A stretch of DNA of 64,000 nucleotides from Pseudoalteromonas aliena SW19 (GTDB lineage Bacteria; Pseudomonadota; Gammaproteobacteria; Enterobacterales; Alteromonadaceae), in NCBI RefSeq assembly GCF_014905615.1, contig NZ_AQGU01000029.1, positions 310,001 to 374,000 on the forward strand, in the 5' to 3' direction. Within the stretch, counting starts at the first letter, position 1, and each line of letters opens with the position of its first letter. The position numbers and the translations under genes are program-made. Of this stretch, positions 17,802 through 27,599 are shown one piece after another. Below the pieces are notes generated by a model. The model did no database searches and was not told the origin of the DNA. It was given only the letters and a program-made list of their open reading frames with translations.

Positions 17802-18680
17802 ATGAAAAAAGTTAAACACGTATTAGCAGCAACAGCTTTATTAGCAAGCACATTAATGCAACCGGTATTAGCGCAAAGTGAATTAGTTGTGGATGTATAT
17901 AACCCACAAGACAAAAGTATTTTTGCTGTCTCATCAAGCATTATAAGTGGTAATAACGAAGTGTTATTAGTGGATGCCCAATTTCAGCGTAATGATGCAC
18001 AAGCATTGGTTGAAAAAATAAAAGCGAGCGGTAAAACATTAACAGCTGTTTATATTAGTCACAGCGACCCTGATTTTTACTTTGGTTTAGATGTAATTAA
18101 AGCTGCTTTTCCAAAAGCAAAGTTATTAGCGACTAAATCAACAGTAGAGAATATTAAACGCTCAATGCAAGGAAAGTTAAATTATTGGGGGCCTATTTTA
18201 AAGAGCAACGCACCAAAAGAACTTATTTTGCCAGAAGTAATACTATCAAATACCCTAACTATAGATGGGAAAGAAATTATTATTAAAAATTTACAGCATG
18301 ATCCAAAGCATACTTACCTTTGGATCCCTTCTATAAAAACAGTGCTGGGTGGGGTTGTAGTATTTGATCAAATGCATGTGTGGTTGGCTGATTCGAGCAC
18401 TGCCGCAGAGCGTCAAACTTGGCAGTCAACATTAGATAACATTGAGAATTTAAAACCACAGACTGTTATTCCAGGTCACTTTTTACAGGGCAGTAAACAA
18501 GACCTTTCTGGTGTGTCATTCATGAAAGGGTACTTAAATAAAGCGGATAGCGCTGCAAAAAGTTCAAAAAACTCAACTGAATTTGTAGAGATCATGACTC
18601 AAGCCTACCCTGGTTTAGGTGCAAGAAGCATTTTAGAGTTGGGCTCAAAAGTGGTTATGGGTGAGATGCAATGGCACTAA
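17802..18680 (+). CDS. periplasmic MBL-fold protein with an altered metal site
   Basis: 292 residues with a signal peptide ending in VLAQ. Metallo-beta-lactamase fold: the usual HxHxDH motif reads SHSDPDF, so only the first His and the Asp remain. Later ligands appear partly kept (a GGVVVFD turn, VIPGH near residue 227). Catalysis with an unusual metal site, or loss of hydrolase activity, is possible. The motif may be normal for its own subfamily. It heads a set of three co-directional genes next to a LysR regulator. Confidence 0.8.
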   Translation: MKKVKHVLAATALLASTLMQPVLAQSELVVDVYNPQDKSIFAVSSSIISGNNEVLLVDAQFQRNDAQALVEKIKASGKTLTAVYISHSDPDFYFGLDVIKAAFPKAKLLATKSTVENIKRSMQGKLNYWGPILKSNAPKELILPEVILSNTLTIDGKEIIIKNLQHDPKHTYLWIPSIKTVLGGVVVFDQMHVWLADSSTAAERQTWQSTLDNIENLKPQTVIPGHFLQGSKQDLSGVSFMKGYLNKADSAAKSSKNSTEFVEIMTQAYPGLGARSILELGSKVVMGEMQWH

Positions 18681-18721
18681 GTGCCCTTGCGTTAAGCAAT
18701 TATTTTGATAGGAAATATTTA

Positions 18722-19372
18722 ATGAAAAACGCAACGTTACATATAATTGTTGACCCTTTATGTGGTTGGACTTATGGCAGCGTGCCCTTGATCACCGCTG
18801 CTGAAAATATTGATGGTTTAATTGTAAAAGTACACAGTGGAGGCATGCTAACAGGTGATAATGTCAAACCTGTGACTCCTGCATGGCGTGAATTTGCACT
18901 TAAAAACGACAGTGTCATAGCGAAGAAAACAGGTCAGGTATTTGGTAGTAACTATACCGATGGGCTTTTAAAAACCAACGATATTATACTCAACTCGGCT
19001 CAGGCTATTACCGCTATATTGGCAGCGCAAGAGCTTGGTATATCAGGTGGGGAAATGCTTAATAGTATTCAACATGCTTATTATGCTCAGGGTAAAAACA
19101 TTATGCAGCTGCATGTACTGGCTGATATTGCATTGGAGCTGGGTTTAAACAAGGCCTTATTTGAAACCCACTTTAATGCGCTAGAAGGCGATGCAACAGA
19201 TCAACATATAGCACAAAGCCGCGGCTTATTACACGATATTCATGGGCAAGGTTTTCCTAGTGCAGCATTTGAATTTGACACAGGTAAGTGGAAAAAAGCT
19301 GATATAGCCCATTATTATGGAAAAACTGAGCAGTGGGTTACCTACTTACAGCAATCAGTTGCGCTAGTATAG
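18722..19372 (+). CDS. DsbA/FrnE-like thioredoxin-fold protein
   Basis: 216 residues. The thioredoxin-fold entry HIIVDPLCGWTYGS corresponds to the DPLCGWCYG motif of FrnE-type DsbA relatives but the second Cys is Thr, so a dithiol redox cycle is not possible at this site. A cis-Pro loop, QGFPSAAFEF, is present. No signal peptide is seen. ATG 18722 follows AGGAA; the frame from 18671 would overlap the MBL gene. The next gene starts 4 bases after the stop. Confidence 0.8.
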   Translation: MKNATLHIIVDPLCGWTYGSVPLITAAENIDGLIVKVHSGGMLTGDNVKPVTPAWREFALKNDSVIAKKTGQVFGSNYTDGLLKTNDIILNSAQAITAILAAQELGISGGEMLNSIQHAYYAQGKNIMQLHVLADIALELGLNKALFETHFNALEGDATDQHIAQSRGLLHDIHGQGFPSAAFEFDTGKWKKADIAHYYGKTEQWVTYLQQSVALV

Positions 19373-19376
19373 TGTG

Positions 19377-19844
19377 ATGAAACTTCTAAATAATAAAGCT
19401 GTTTATATTACAGCTTTATTGAGCTTCCTTTTTATAGTGCAAGGGTGTGTGAAAATGAGCAACATAGACATAATTAAAAGTACGTATGAAGGCACAACAT
19501 CACAAGAGAATGGGCAAAATCTAGTTGCTCATGCAAGTGATACTATTACTTGGAAAGAGGCTGACGGTTTTGCTTATGCTGGTACATACCATGGTATGAA
19601 TGACATTACTGAACATGTTTTTCAAAAGCTTGCAAGCGAGTGGTATAACTACACGTTTACGCCACAAAACTACTTATCCCAAGATGATACTGTTGTAGTG
19701 TATGGCACGTACTCTGGTACTTATATTAAAACGGGTAAAAAAATGCAAGCTAGGGTCGCGCATATTTGGCAGCTTAAAAATCAAAAAATAACGCACTTTG
19801 AACAAATAGTGGATAGTAAAATGGTGTTTGATGCTATGCAGTAA
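19377..19844 (+). CDS. SnoaL/NTF2-like lipoprotein
   Basis: 155 residues. An N-terminal lipoprotein signal with FIVQGC, then a single NTF2-like cone fold (about residues 33-150) of the SnoaL type: ...ITWKEADGFAYAGTYHG and the C-terminal AHIWQLKNQKITHFEQ strand. Such proteins bind or isomerise small hydrophobic molecules; the ligand is unknown. Tightly spaced after the DsbA-like gene, so probably one operon. Confidence 0.8.
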   Translation: MKLLNNKAVYITALLSFLFIVQGCVKMSNIDIIKSTYEGTTSQENGQNLVAHASDTITWKEADGFAYAGTYHGMNDITEHVFQKLASEWYNYTFTPQNYLSQDDTVVVYGTYSGTYIKTGKKMQARVAHIWQLKNQKITHFEQIVDSKMVFDAMQ

Positions 19845-19889
19845 CAACGCGTTACTGCATATATTTGAACTTACAAAACATTAGGTCTA

Positions 19890-20837
19890 TTAAAGTACAT
19901 CAGCCAGCACAGGTAATGCCGGAAATGCCCCTTTAGCTAAACAGGCTTTTGAGCCGCATTTTAGGCCAAAGTTGAGGGCGCGTTTTACTATTTTCTCATC
20001 ATTTATTTTAGTAGTAAGTAATACATCTTCATTGTTATGGTTTAGATAATATAAAACACCAGCAATAAAAGCATCGCCTGCGCTTGTTGTATCAACTGCT
20101 GTAATAATTGGTGCCGATTCACTTAGCGTGAATTCGTTATGATAAACTGTCGCAGGCTCAGGACCATCTGTTAAAAATACTACGCTAACACCAACATCTA
20201 AAAGTGATTGTAAATAACCCTCGGGTAGCTGCTTTGTTTGTTCTGCTAAAAAGTTTAACTCATCACGAGAGAGTTTAACTATGTCGCAATACTCATAGCA
20301 AGCACGTACATTTGCTTCAATATCATCTATGCTTTGCCATAAGCTGTAGCGTAAATTTACATCAAAGCTTACTAATTTATTGTTACTTTTAGCAAGCTGC
20401 AAAGCGCTAAATGTAGTTTGCGCAATTGCGTTATTGGTAAGCGTGTTTGAACAAAAGTGTAGGGTACTTAGTTTCTCCCATTGAATTTGCGCCAAGTGAA
20501 CACTCGTTAAAAGCAAATCGGCCGTATTTTGGCGATAAAAATTAAAACTGCGCTCGCCTGTATCATCAAGGCTAACTATTACCATTGCAGTTTGCGAGCC
20601 CATAACTGTAAATAAGTAGTCAGTGCTTACATTGTATTGTGTAAGTGCTTTAGCAAGTTGCTTGGCAAAGTAGTCATCGCCCATACCACCACAAAAAGCA
20701 GCTTTACCACCTAACTTTGCATAGCCTACGGCTACATTAGCAGGTGCGCCGCCTGCGATAGGTAAATAAGCACTGTTTTGAGAGTCTTGTGGCAGCATAT
20801 CAATTAATAGCTCGCCTAAGCACAGAAGTTTAGTCAT
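19890..20837 (-). CDS. PfkB-family fructokinase of the sucrose locus
   Basis: 315 residues with AGGAPANVAVG at residues 28-38 and DTTSAGDAF with catalytic Asp255. It should phosphorylate free fructose. Sucrose phosphorylase yields glucose-1-phosphate and fructose, so this kinase is its natural partner. It lies downstream of the TonB receptor gene on the same strand (109-base gap) and is likely under the same LacI control. Confidence 0.88.
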   Translation of the reverse strand: MTKLLCLGELLIDMLPQDSQNSAYLPIAGGAPANVAVGYAKLGGKAAFCGGMGDDYFAKQLAKALTQYNVSTDYLFTVMGSQTAMVIVSLDDTGERSFNFYRQNTADLLLTSVHLAQIQWEKLSTLHFCSNTLTNNAIAQTTFSALQLAKSNNKLVSFDVNLRYSLWQSIDDIEANVRACYEYCDIVKLSRDELNFLAEQTKQLPEGYLQSLLDVGVSVVFLTDGPEPATVYHNEFTLSESAPIITAVDTTSAGDAFIAGVLYYLNHNNEDVLLTTKINDEKIVKRALNFGLKCGSKACLAKGAFPALPVLADVL

Positions 20838-20946
20838 TTGGAATATCCTAAAAAGCCTAGCAAGGCTAGGCTAAAAAACGTGAAGGGTGTTATTTATACT
20901 TTAAAAGGTGCTACAGTGACTACTCACCGCAGCGCAATACACACAT

Positions 20947-23343
20947 TTAGTTAAAAGCGTATTTTAAAGTTACCGACGTTGTGCGGCCGTTAATAGTACG
21001 GGCACGAATAATATTGTTTTCAGGTACTGAGCCTTCTTCGGCTTCTGTAATACCTACTGTATCAAATAGGTTATTCACATTAAGCGCAATATTAAGGTTT
21101 TCAGATAGGTCGTAGCTTACAAAGCCATTTACCTGCGTGTAACCATCAAATTTAAGGTCATTATTATCTTGCGCGTAAGCATCAGTTGTACCAATAAAGC
21201 TTAAACCTGCCGCACCTTTTTCATAGCTGTAACGAGCCATTAGTGAGTAAATTAAATCAGCTTGACGGCGTGGCGTGTTCCCTACAACGTCAGGAGTTAG
21301 GGCATCTTTTGCTATTTCTGCATCGGTCCAGGTTAAATTACCGCGAAAATCCCATGCATCAATAAAGTAAGTAGATTCTATTTCAATCCCTTTTGCTTCG
21401 TATTCACGGTCAAAAAACGTTTGTGATGTTGCTTCAAAATTTTGCTCTTCAGTTTCGGCAAAAAACGCAGTAGCAAACACTGATAATGAATCAAAGCGCT
21501 TTTTAACACCAAACTCAAACTGGTTTACTTCATCAACAGCGTCTTCTTTTGCAACAGAGCCGTCGGCGCGTACTTTACCAAATAAAAGACGGTCAGCATT
21601 TGCACGCCCACCTTTACTAATACGTGCAAACGTAGCAAGGCTTGGGTCAATTTGATAATTAGCACCAATTGAATATGAAGAATAGTTCCAGTCGTAATTT
21701 ACTGGGCTGGCGTTGGCAATATCAATACCTGCAACGTTTTGTTCCGGAATTGATATTTCACCGTCGCGGTTCATATCTACAGTTGATGTTACGGCACCTG
21801 CATAGTTACCGCGAGCTTCGCCACTGTCGTAACGGGCACTTGCATCAATGCTTACGTCACCCAATTTAGTAGAGAATGCAACATATGGTGCACGGGTGTC
21901 GTACTCTGTGTCGTAATCACGTTGGCAACAGTTTCCCCAGTAAGGTGTGCCATATGCATATAAACCATTTTCTGAAAATTCAGTACCGTCAGCTGCAGTA
22001 ACATTTAATAATGCTGCATTGTCGCCTTTAAGCTCCATAAGGTATGAATTCCATAACCACGACATAGCAATGTTTTGAGTTGACGCGTAATAACCAAAGG
22101 TAATGCTGGTGTCATCATCAAACGATTTAGTTAGTTTAAAGTCGTTAACTAATGAATCGAAGTCGTTCATTGTTACGTCAAACGTATGAATTCGCATAGC
22201 GAGGTCGTCGTTAAATGCAGCGCCCGTGTTTGCGTTACTGAGTGTTGCTCCTACACCACCAATGCTCTGTGCAATAGATGATGCGCTGCCAACCTCTGCA
22301 GGAATAAGCGAGTTAAAGTTGCCGCTTATTGATGATTTACGAAAACGGTTTTCGATACGCCAATCGTTATCTAAATCAAATACAGCTTCAAAACCAACAG
22401 AGTCAACTTTTGGATTCATACCATCGCGGATATCGCCGCTACTGATTTGGTTTTCACCATTTAAACGTACTGTTTTAGTAAATAACGCTGAGTGAGGTGT
22501 GTCTGATTGCGCATCAAAGCCAGCAATAGAGTCACCATTTGAGTACATTGGCATAGGAAGGTAGCCAACACTCTTATCGTCTAAGTGTTTGTAATAAAGG
22601 CGAACGTAACCGTTGTCGAAATCTTTTGTAAGGTTAGCTTTTATTTGGCCACCTTTATTAGACGTGTAACCTGTTTCGCGCGGGCCTTCGCCTTGTCGAA
22701 CAAAGCCACCAACATGAAAACGCACGCTATCGGTTAAATAAGTGCCGTATTCAAAGTCTGTACGAACGCTGTCGTAATCTAAGCCAAGAGTTGTAGATAC
22801 ACTGCCAGATTCGTTTTCGCCATTTTTAGAGATAAAGTTAATAATGCCACCAGGTGCATTACTTGCTGCAGTAGATGCTGAGCCACCACGAATCGATTCG
22901 ATAGTTTGCACAGTGTTATCTAATCGCATAAAAATATCTGAATTACCAAAAGCGATATCACCGTATTGCAGTACAGGTAAACCATCTTCTTGTAATTGTA
23001 AAAATTTTGCACCGCCTGAAGCAACTGGCAGGCCACGAACAGCAATATTTGCATTACCTTCGCCACCTGTCGATTCTGCACGAATACCAGGAATGATTCT
23101 AAAAGCCTCGGCTGTTGAGCGAGGAGTAGACACCTGAACTTGTTCAAGTGATACGCTACTAACTGAAACGCTTGAAGCCATGATTGTTGTTCGACGTGGT
23201 ACGCCGGTTACAACTATTGTTTCAAGACCTTTGTTTTGTGATGCTTCAGGTGTTGCTTGGTCTGTTTCTTGTGCGTTAACGCCTTGACTTACGGCAAGTG
23301 CTAAAGCGCTGATTAAATATAAAGGTGTATTGTGTGTTGTCAT
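20947..23343 (-). CDS. TonB-dependent outer-membrane receptor, probably for sucrose
   Basis: 798 residues. Signal peptide ending VNAQ, a plug domain (about 45-165: ETIVVTGVPRR, SIRGGSAST, GIINFISK) and a 22-strand barrel ending in an aromatic/hydrophobic C-terminal strand. Energised by TonB-ExbBD, it imports an extracellular ligand; genomic context with sucrose phosphorylase, MFS transporter and fructokinase points to sucrose. A perfect LacI-type palindrome lies 45 bases upstream. Confidence 0.88.
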   Translation of the reverse strand: MTTHNTPLYLISALALAVSQGVNAQETDQATPEASQNKGLETIVVTGVPRRTTIMASSVSVSSVSLEQVQVSTPRSTAEAFRIIPGIRAESTGGEGNANIAVRGLPVASGGAKFLQLQEDGLPVLQYGDIAFGNSDIFMRLDNTVQTIESIRGGSASTAASNAPGGIINFISKNGENESGSVSTTLGLDYDSVRTDFEYGTYLTDSVRFHVGGFVRQGEGPRETGYTSNKGGQIKANLTKDFDNGYVRLYYKHLDDKSVGYLPMPMYSNGDSIAGFDAQSDTPHSALFTKTVRLNGENQISSGDIRDGMNPKVDSVGFEAVFDLDNDWRIENRFRKSSISGNFNSLIPAEVGSASSIAQSIGGVGATLSNANTGAAFNDDLAMRIHTFDVTMNDFDSLVNDFKLTKSFDDDTSITFGYYASTQNIAMSWLWNSYLMELKGDNAALLNVTAADGTEFSENGLYAYGTPYWGNCCQRDYDTEYDTRAPYVAFSTKLGDVSIDASARYDSGEARGNYAGAVTSTVDMNRDGEISIPEQNVAGIDIANASPVNYDWNYSSYSIGANYQIDPSLATFARISKGGRANADRLLFGKVRADGSVAKEDAVDEVNQFEFGVKKRFDSLSVFATAFFAETEEQNFEATSQTFFDREYEAKGIEIESTYFIDAWDFRGNLTWTDAEIAKDALTPDVVGNTPRRQADLIYSLMARYSYEKGAAGLSFIGTTDAYAQDNNDLKFDGYTQVNGFVSYDLSENLNIALNVNNLFDTVGITEAEEGSVPENNIIRARTINGRTTSVTLKYAFN

Positions 23344-23387
23344 GTGAACGCCTCGTTGTGTTGATCCCAGTAGGATTTGTTATTTTC

Positions 23388-23403
23388 ACTTAATCGATTA
23401 AGT
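23388..23403. promoter_or_regulatory. LacI-family operator before the TonB receptor
   Basis: ACTTAATCGATTAAGT is a perfect 16-bp palindrome with the central CG typical of LacI-family operators. Its 14-bp core recurs at 24883. Confidence 0.85.
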
Positions 23404-23514
23404 AAAAATAACAAATATTTTACAATAAGCAAATTATTTTGTGTTTAATTTGCTCTTTTATTATTCATATGTTGATTTTAAAAGTATTTTTTATTGTATT
23501 GAGATACAAATTTA

Positions 23515-24741
23515 TTAAGCTGTTGGGTTATTTTCTTGTAAAGCACTCATTGATGGGTCGCGTAAATAATTGAATAACATAGCTACAAATAAAATCACGG
23601 CAAACCCTGTTGCTAAGTAAAAGCCATAGCGCACATGGCCAAAGTAATCGCTGATCATACCCATAAATAAAGGAGCTAAAGCAGCCGATAATGCGGTAAA
23701 AAATAATATAACGCCGGCTACGGCTCCATGGCGCTCAGCAGGAAAACACGATATACCTTTAGAGTTTAAAGTTGGATAAACCATAGACATAAATAAACCT
23801 GAAAGAGGTAGTAACCCTACAGCCCAGTCAACGCCACCAATAAGTGTACCCACATAACAAAGCGCAATACCTAAGCTTAAATAAGCCATAACACCTTGCC
23901 AGCTATAACGATTTAGTAACCATACGGCAATAAAACGACCTGCAGCACGTAGTATAAAAAATATAGTAAGTGCATAAGTGGCAAGGAGCGGCCAAGAGCC
24001 TGTGTAGTCCTTTAATAGCGTCGGCATCCATACATAAATAGCCACTTCAGTCGCTACATAAAGTGCAATAGCTAAAGAAAAGCCAAGTGCATAAGGGTTT
24101 TTTACCATTTTCATGGTGGTGGCCAAAGAGGCTGGCTTTTCAGTTGTTTTAACTACGTCAGGATAGTCTGCGCGCCATGCTAATAAAGCAAGGATTAAAC
24201 ACATTATGCCCGCAGTAATATACAGGTATGTCCAACTAACGTTTTGCACTAATAAAACACCAACTAGAGCAGGGCCTACAATAGCGCCAATGCCAAAAAA
24301 GCCCTCAACCTTGTTCATGGTTTTAGTATGGTCGTCGTTACTATGTGAAATATCGCCAAGCAATGCCAGCGCGCCGGTTTTAAATAAACCAATGGCCAAG
24401 CCTATGCAGCAAAGCAATACTAAAAAGAAAGTAAAACTGGTGCTAAATGCAAATAAAAAACAACTCGCGGAAAATATTAATAGACCTAGCATAATGGTTT
24501 TTTTACGGCCAAGGCTGTCAGCTAAAAAGCCTAAAAATAATCCACTAAAGGCAATGAGTGCCATAGGAGCGTAATGAAATGCACTAGCTTGAGTCATGCT
24601 CAAACCGAAATCTTTTATAAGTTCGGGGATTATCATGCCGACTGCGTCAGAGGTCATGGCAAACATAAAAAACATCATGTATGTAAGCCAGCGTATTTGT
24701 TGCAGTGGGTCGCTGCTTACGTGTGTGTGTGATTTTGTCAT
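23515..24741 (-). CDS. MFS transporter, probable sucrose permease
   Basis: 408 residues with 12 hydrophobic helices. The MFS loop-2/3 motif appears as GFLADSLGRKK. Located between the TonB receptor and sucrose phosphorylase genes, so it most likely carries sucrose across the inner membrane. ATG 24741 follows GAGGAAT; the longer frame from 24774 has no good ribosome site. It is divergent from sucrose phosphorylase and shares the operator at 24883. Confidence 0.85.
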   Translation of the reverse strand: MTKSHTHVSSDPLQQIRWLTYMMFFMFAMTSDAVGMIIPELIKDFGLSMTQASAFHYAPMALIAFSGLFLGFLADSLGRKKTIMLGLLIFSASCFLFAFSTSFTFFLVLLCCIGLAIGLFKTGALALLGDISHSNDDHTKTMNKVEGFFGIGAIVGPALVGVLLVQNVSWTYLYITAGIMCLILALLAWRADYPDVVKTTEKPASLATTMKMVKNPYALGFSLAIALYVATEVAIYVWMPTLLKDYTGSWPLLATYALTIFFILRAAGRFIAVWLLNRYSWQGVMAYLSLGIALCYVGTLIGGVDWAVGLLPLSGLFMSMVYPTLNSKGISCFPAERHGAVAGVILFFTALSAALAPLFMGMISDYFGHVRYGFYLATGFAVILFVAMLFNYLRDPSMSALQENNPTA

Positions 24742-24882
24742 GTGTTTATTCCTCGTTAAATTCTCTATTAACACTTCGTAAGTCAGTCAGTTGCTTACTG
24801 TAGTATTACGTGAGACACGAAATTTGTATGTAAAATTATTAAAAATTACTTGTAAATTATTACTCGCTAGTTAAAGATATAT

Positions 24883-24896
24883 CTTAATCGATTAAG
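24883..24896. promoter_or_regulatory. LacI-family operator between MFS and sucrose phosphorylase genes
   Basis: CTTAATCGATTAAG, identical to the core of the operator at 23388, lies in the divergent promoter region 22 bases before sucrose phosphorylase. Confidence 0.85.
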
Positions 24897-24917
24897 TTTC
24901 AACATGGTAATCACACA

Positions 24918-26390
24918 ATGATGAAGAATAAAGTTCAATTGATCACATATGCTGATCGAATCACTGGCCAAAATATAGGCGCGCTAACCACACTTTTAAA
25001 CGGCCCTTTAAAAGGCGTATTTGGTGGTGTGCACTTATTGCCATTTTATAATCCTATTGATGGCAGCGATGCTGGCTTTGACCCTATTGATCATAGTGAA
25101 GTTGATTCTAGAATAGGCACTTGGGAAGACATACAAGTATTAGGTAAAGATCTCGACTTAATGGCAGACCTAATTGTTAACCATGTATCGGCGCAGTCTT
25201 TTCAGTTTCAAGATGTATTAGCTAAAGGTAAGCAATCAGAATTTTGGGATTTGTTTTTAACCAAAGATGATGTATTTCCAAATGGTATGAGTGAAGCTGA
25301 GCAAAAAGCAATTTACCGCCCACGTCCTGGTAGTTGCTTTACTCCAATGAAATGTGGTGATGGTAAAACGTATGACTTTTGGACCACTTTTACCGATAAC
25401 CAAATTGACATAAACGTAAAAGTAGAAGCCGGTGTTGCGTATTTAAATAACGTACTTACTAAATTTTCGGCTAACAATGTAAATATTATTCGTTTAGATG
25501 CGGCGGGTTACGCCATTAAGCAAGCTGGCACTAACTGCTTTATGCTTGATGAAACGTTTGGCTACCTAGATAACTTATCTAAGCAAGCAAACGATTTAGG
25601 CATGGAAACCATTGCAGAAATTCATAGCCATTATCAAACTCAGGTAGAAGTGGCAAAACGCGTAAATATGGTTTACGACTTTGCGTTACCACCGCTTATT
25701 TTACACAGCTTATTTAACAACGATGTAGATGCACTGCTCAAATGGTTACAAATTTCGCCACGTAATTGCTTAACTGTACTTGATACACACGACGGTATTG
25801 GCATTATTGACGCAGGTCCAATGGGCGACAAACCAGGGCTATTAAATGCACATCAGATTGATAACCTAGTAGAAACTATGCACGCTAACAGCAACAACCA
25901 AAGCCGCCAAGCTACGGGCGCTGCGGCGAGTAATGTCGACTTATATCAAGTTAACTGTACGTACTACAACGCATTAGGCGCTAAAGACTTTGATTACTTA
26001 CTGTCGCGTGCAATTCAATTTTTTGCACCAGGTGTACCACAAGTGTATTACGGCGGCCTATTTGCTTGCGAGAATGATATGGAGCTATTAGCTAATACAA
26101 ATGTTGGCCGTGATATTAACCGCCCATATTTAGATGCAAATATAATCGACAAGGCCTTAAATAAGCCTGTAGTAAAAGGTTTAATTGAATTAATTAAAAT
26201 TCGCAATTCACACCCCGCGTTTGCAGGTGAATTTAGCGCCCAAGGTGAAGGCAGTATGTGTTGTTTATCGTGGCAACTAGATGAGCAAACTATTTCACTC
26301 ACTGTTGATTTTAAATTACGCCATGCACTTATTACGCAGATAAACGGTGATGAAGAAACAACGATTAACTTAAATTCATTTTTAGCTTAA
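24918..26390 (+). CDS. sucrose phosphorylase (GH13)
   Basis: 490 residues, normal for the family. A (beta/alpha)8 amylase-type barrel converting sucrose and phosphate to alpha-glucose-1-phosphate and fructose. The nucleophile Asp194 lies in RLDAAGYAIK, acid/base Glu234 in AEIHSHYQTQ, and the third carboxylate in LDTHDGIG near residue 289-292. The start could be either of two adjacent ATGs (24918 or 24921). Cytoplasmic; partner of the fructokinase at 19890. Confidence 0.93.
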   Translation: MMKNKVQLITYADRITGQNIGALTTLLNGPLKGVFGGVHLLPFYNPIDGSDAGFDPIDHSEVDSRIGTWEDIQVLGKDLDLMADLIVNHVSAQSFQFQDVLAKGKQSEFWDLFLTKDDVFPNGMSEAEQKAIYRPRPGSCFTPMKCGDGKTYDFWTTFTDNQIDINVKVEAGVAYLNNVLTKFSANNVNIIRLDAAGYAIKQAGTNCFMLDETFGYLDNLSKQANDLGMETIAEIHSHYQTQVEVAKRVNMVYDFALPPLILHSLFNNDVDALLKWLQISPRNCLTVLDTHDGIGIIDAGPMGDKPGLLNAHQIDNLVETMHANSNNQSRQATGAAASNVDLYQVNCTYYNALGAKDFDYLLSRAIQFFAPGVPQVYYGGLFACENDMELLANTNVGRDINRPYLDANIIDKALNKPVVKGLIELIKIRNSHPAFAGEFSAQGEGSMCCLSWQLDEQTISLTVDFKLRHALITQINGDEETTINLNSFLA

Positions 26391-26425
26391 TGTTATAAAA
26401 GTAATTTACAAACGCCATGTAAAGC

Positions 26426-26455
26426 AAAAGCCAAGCTACTTAAGCTTGGCTTTTT
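26426..26455. terminator. intrinsic terminator after sucrose phosphorylase
   Basis: AAAAGCCAAGCT pairs with AGCTTGGCTTTT and a T run follows. It sits between convergent sucrose phosphorylase and LacI genes. Confidence 0.85.
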
Positions 26456-26485
26456 AACACATAAAACTATTACAAGGTTTGTAAG

Positions 26486-27517
26486 CTAACTACTCGCACC
26501 TATCTCTAATTCGTAACTAACTTCCTGAGTTTTTTCTTCTTTAGAAATAAATAATTCAGCGGCTATAACGCCTTTTTCTTGGCTGTTTTGATGAATAGTG
26601 GTGAGGCGAGGTACAAACCGGGCTGCTTCATCAATACCATCAAAGCCCACAATACGCAGTTCTTCACCTATTTTGATGTCTTGTTTTATTGCTTCTCGCA
26701 TTGTGGCAAGGGCAATTAAATCACTCATACAAATAATAACGTTAGGACGAGGGGAGGCACTTAAAACCTCCTTAGCAGCAATGCTTGCAAAACGCTCGCT
26801 ACTTTCAGGAATGTTCCAAATACGATCGTCAGCTACCGTAATATTTGCCTCGCTTAAAGCGCGTTGGTACCCGCGTAAACGTTGATGCGAAATAGATTGT
26901 CCGGTTTCAAATTCGTGATGCTCATACACGCGGCATAATACGTTTTCATCAAGTAGCCTAAGCCCTAATATAGCCACTTTATCGCTTTGATTATGCAGTA
27001 CGTGTTTAGCAATTTCGTAACTTGCTTGCTCGTTATTAATATTTACAGAGGCATTGCGAGCAATATCAAAATCAATTGTCACTACATGTTTAGACACTGT
27101 TTTTAACTGCTCAACTAACGCGTTATTACGAGGGCGGCCATAACAAATAAAGCCATCTACAAAGTCGACCACGTTATTAAGGTTATCGCTATTACCTGAA
27201 AACAATAAAATATTAATGCCGTTTTTTTCAAGCACCGAGGTAACACCGCGCATAAAGCTACTAGCCACAGGGTCCGATACCATGTATTCCACACTATCGG
27301 GCAACACTAAAGCCACAATATTAAATGTGCCGTTACGCAATGATTGCGCGGCCTTATTAGGCCCATAATAACCAAGCTCTTTACATGCATTAAGTATGGC
27401 TTCACGGCGTTTGGCAGAGAGTTGATCTGGGCGATTAAACGCGTTAGAAACCGTCGCATTAGACACGCCTAATTCTTTAGCGATACTTTTTAGGGTCCAG
27501 CGGATTGGTTTGCTCAT
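26486..27517 (-). CDS. LacI-family repressor of the sucrose regulon
   Basis: 343 residues. N-terminal helix-turn-helix with TLKSIAKELGVSNATVSNAF and hinge around residue 50-60, then a periplasmic-binding-like ligand domain. Two palindromes of the form CTTAATCGATTAAG at the sucrose transport and phosphorylase promoters are the likely targets. I saw no such site at its own promoter, so autoregulation is not supported. Confidence 0.9.
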   Translation of the reverse strand: MSKPIRWTLKSIAKELGVSNATVSNAFNRPDQLSAKRREAILNACKELGYYGPNKAAQSLRNGTFNIVALVLPDSVEYMVSDPVASSFMRGVTSVLEKNGINILLFSGNSDNLNNVVDFVDGFICYGRPRNNALVEQLKTVSKHVVTIDFDIARNASVNINNEQASYEIAKHVLHNQSDKVAILGLRLLDENVLCRVYEHHEFETGQSISHQRLRGYQRALSEANITVADDRIWNIPESSERFASIAAKEVLSASPRPNVIICMSDLIALATMREAIKQDIKIGEELRIVGFDGIDEAARFVPRLTTIHQNSQEKGVIAAELFISKEEKTQEVSYELEIGASS

Positions 27518-27599
27518 TAATTACTCTTAGCCATTAAACAGGGTATTAATAAATTAACATATTCAGCGAGTTAGCAAAGTAAAAAATGAGATTTTAGGG

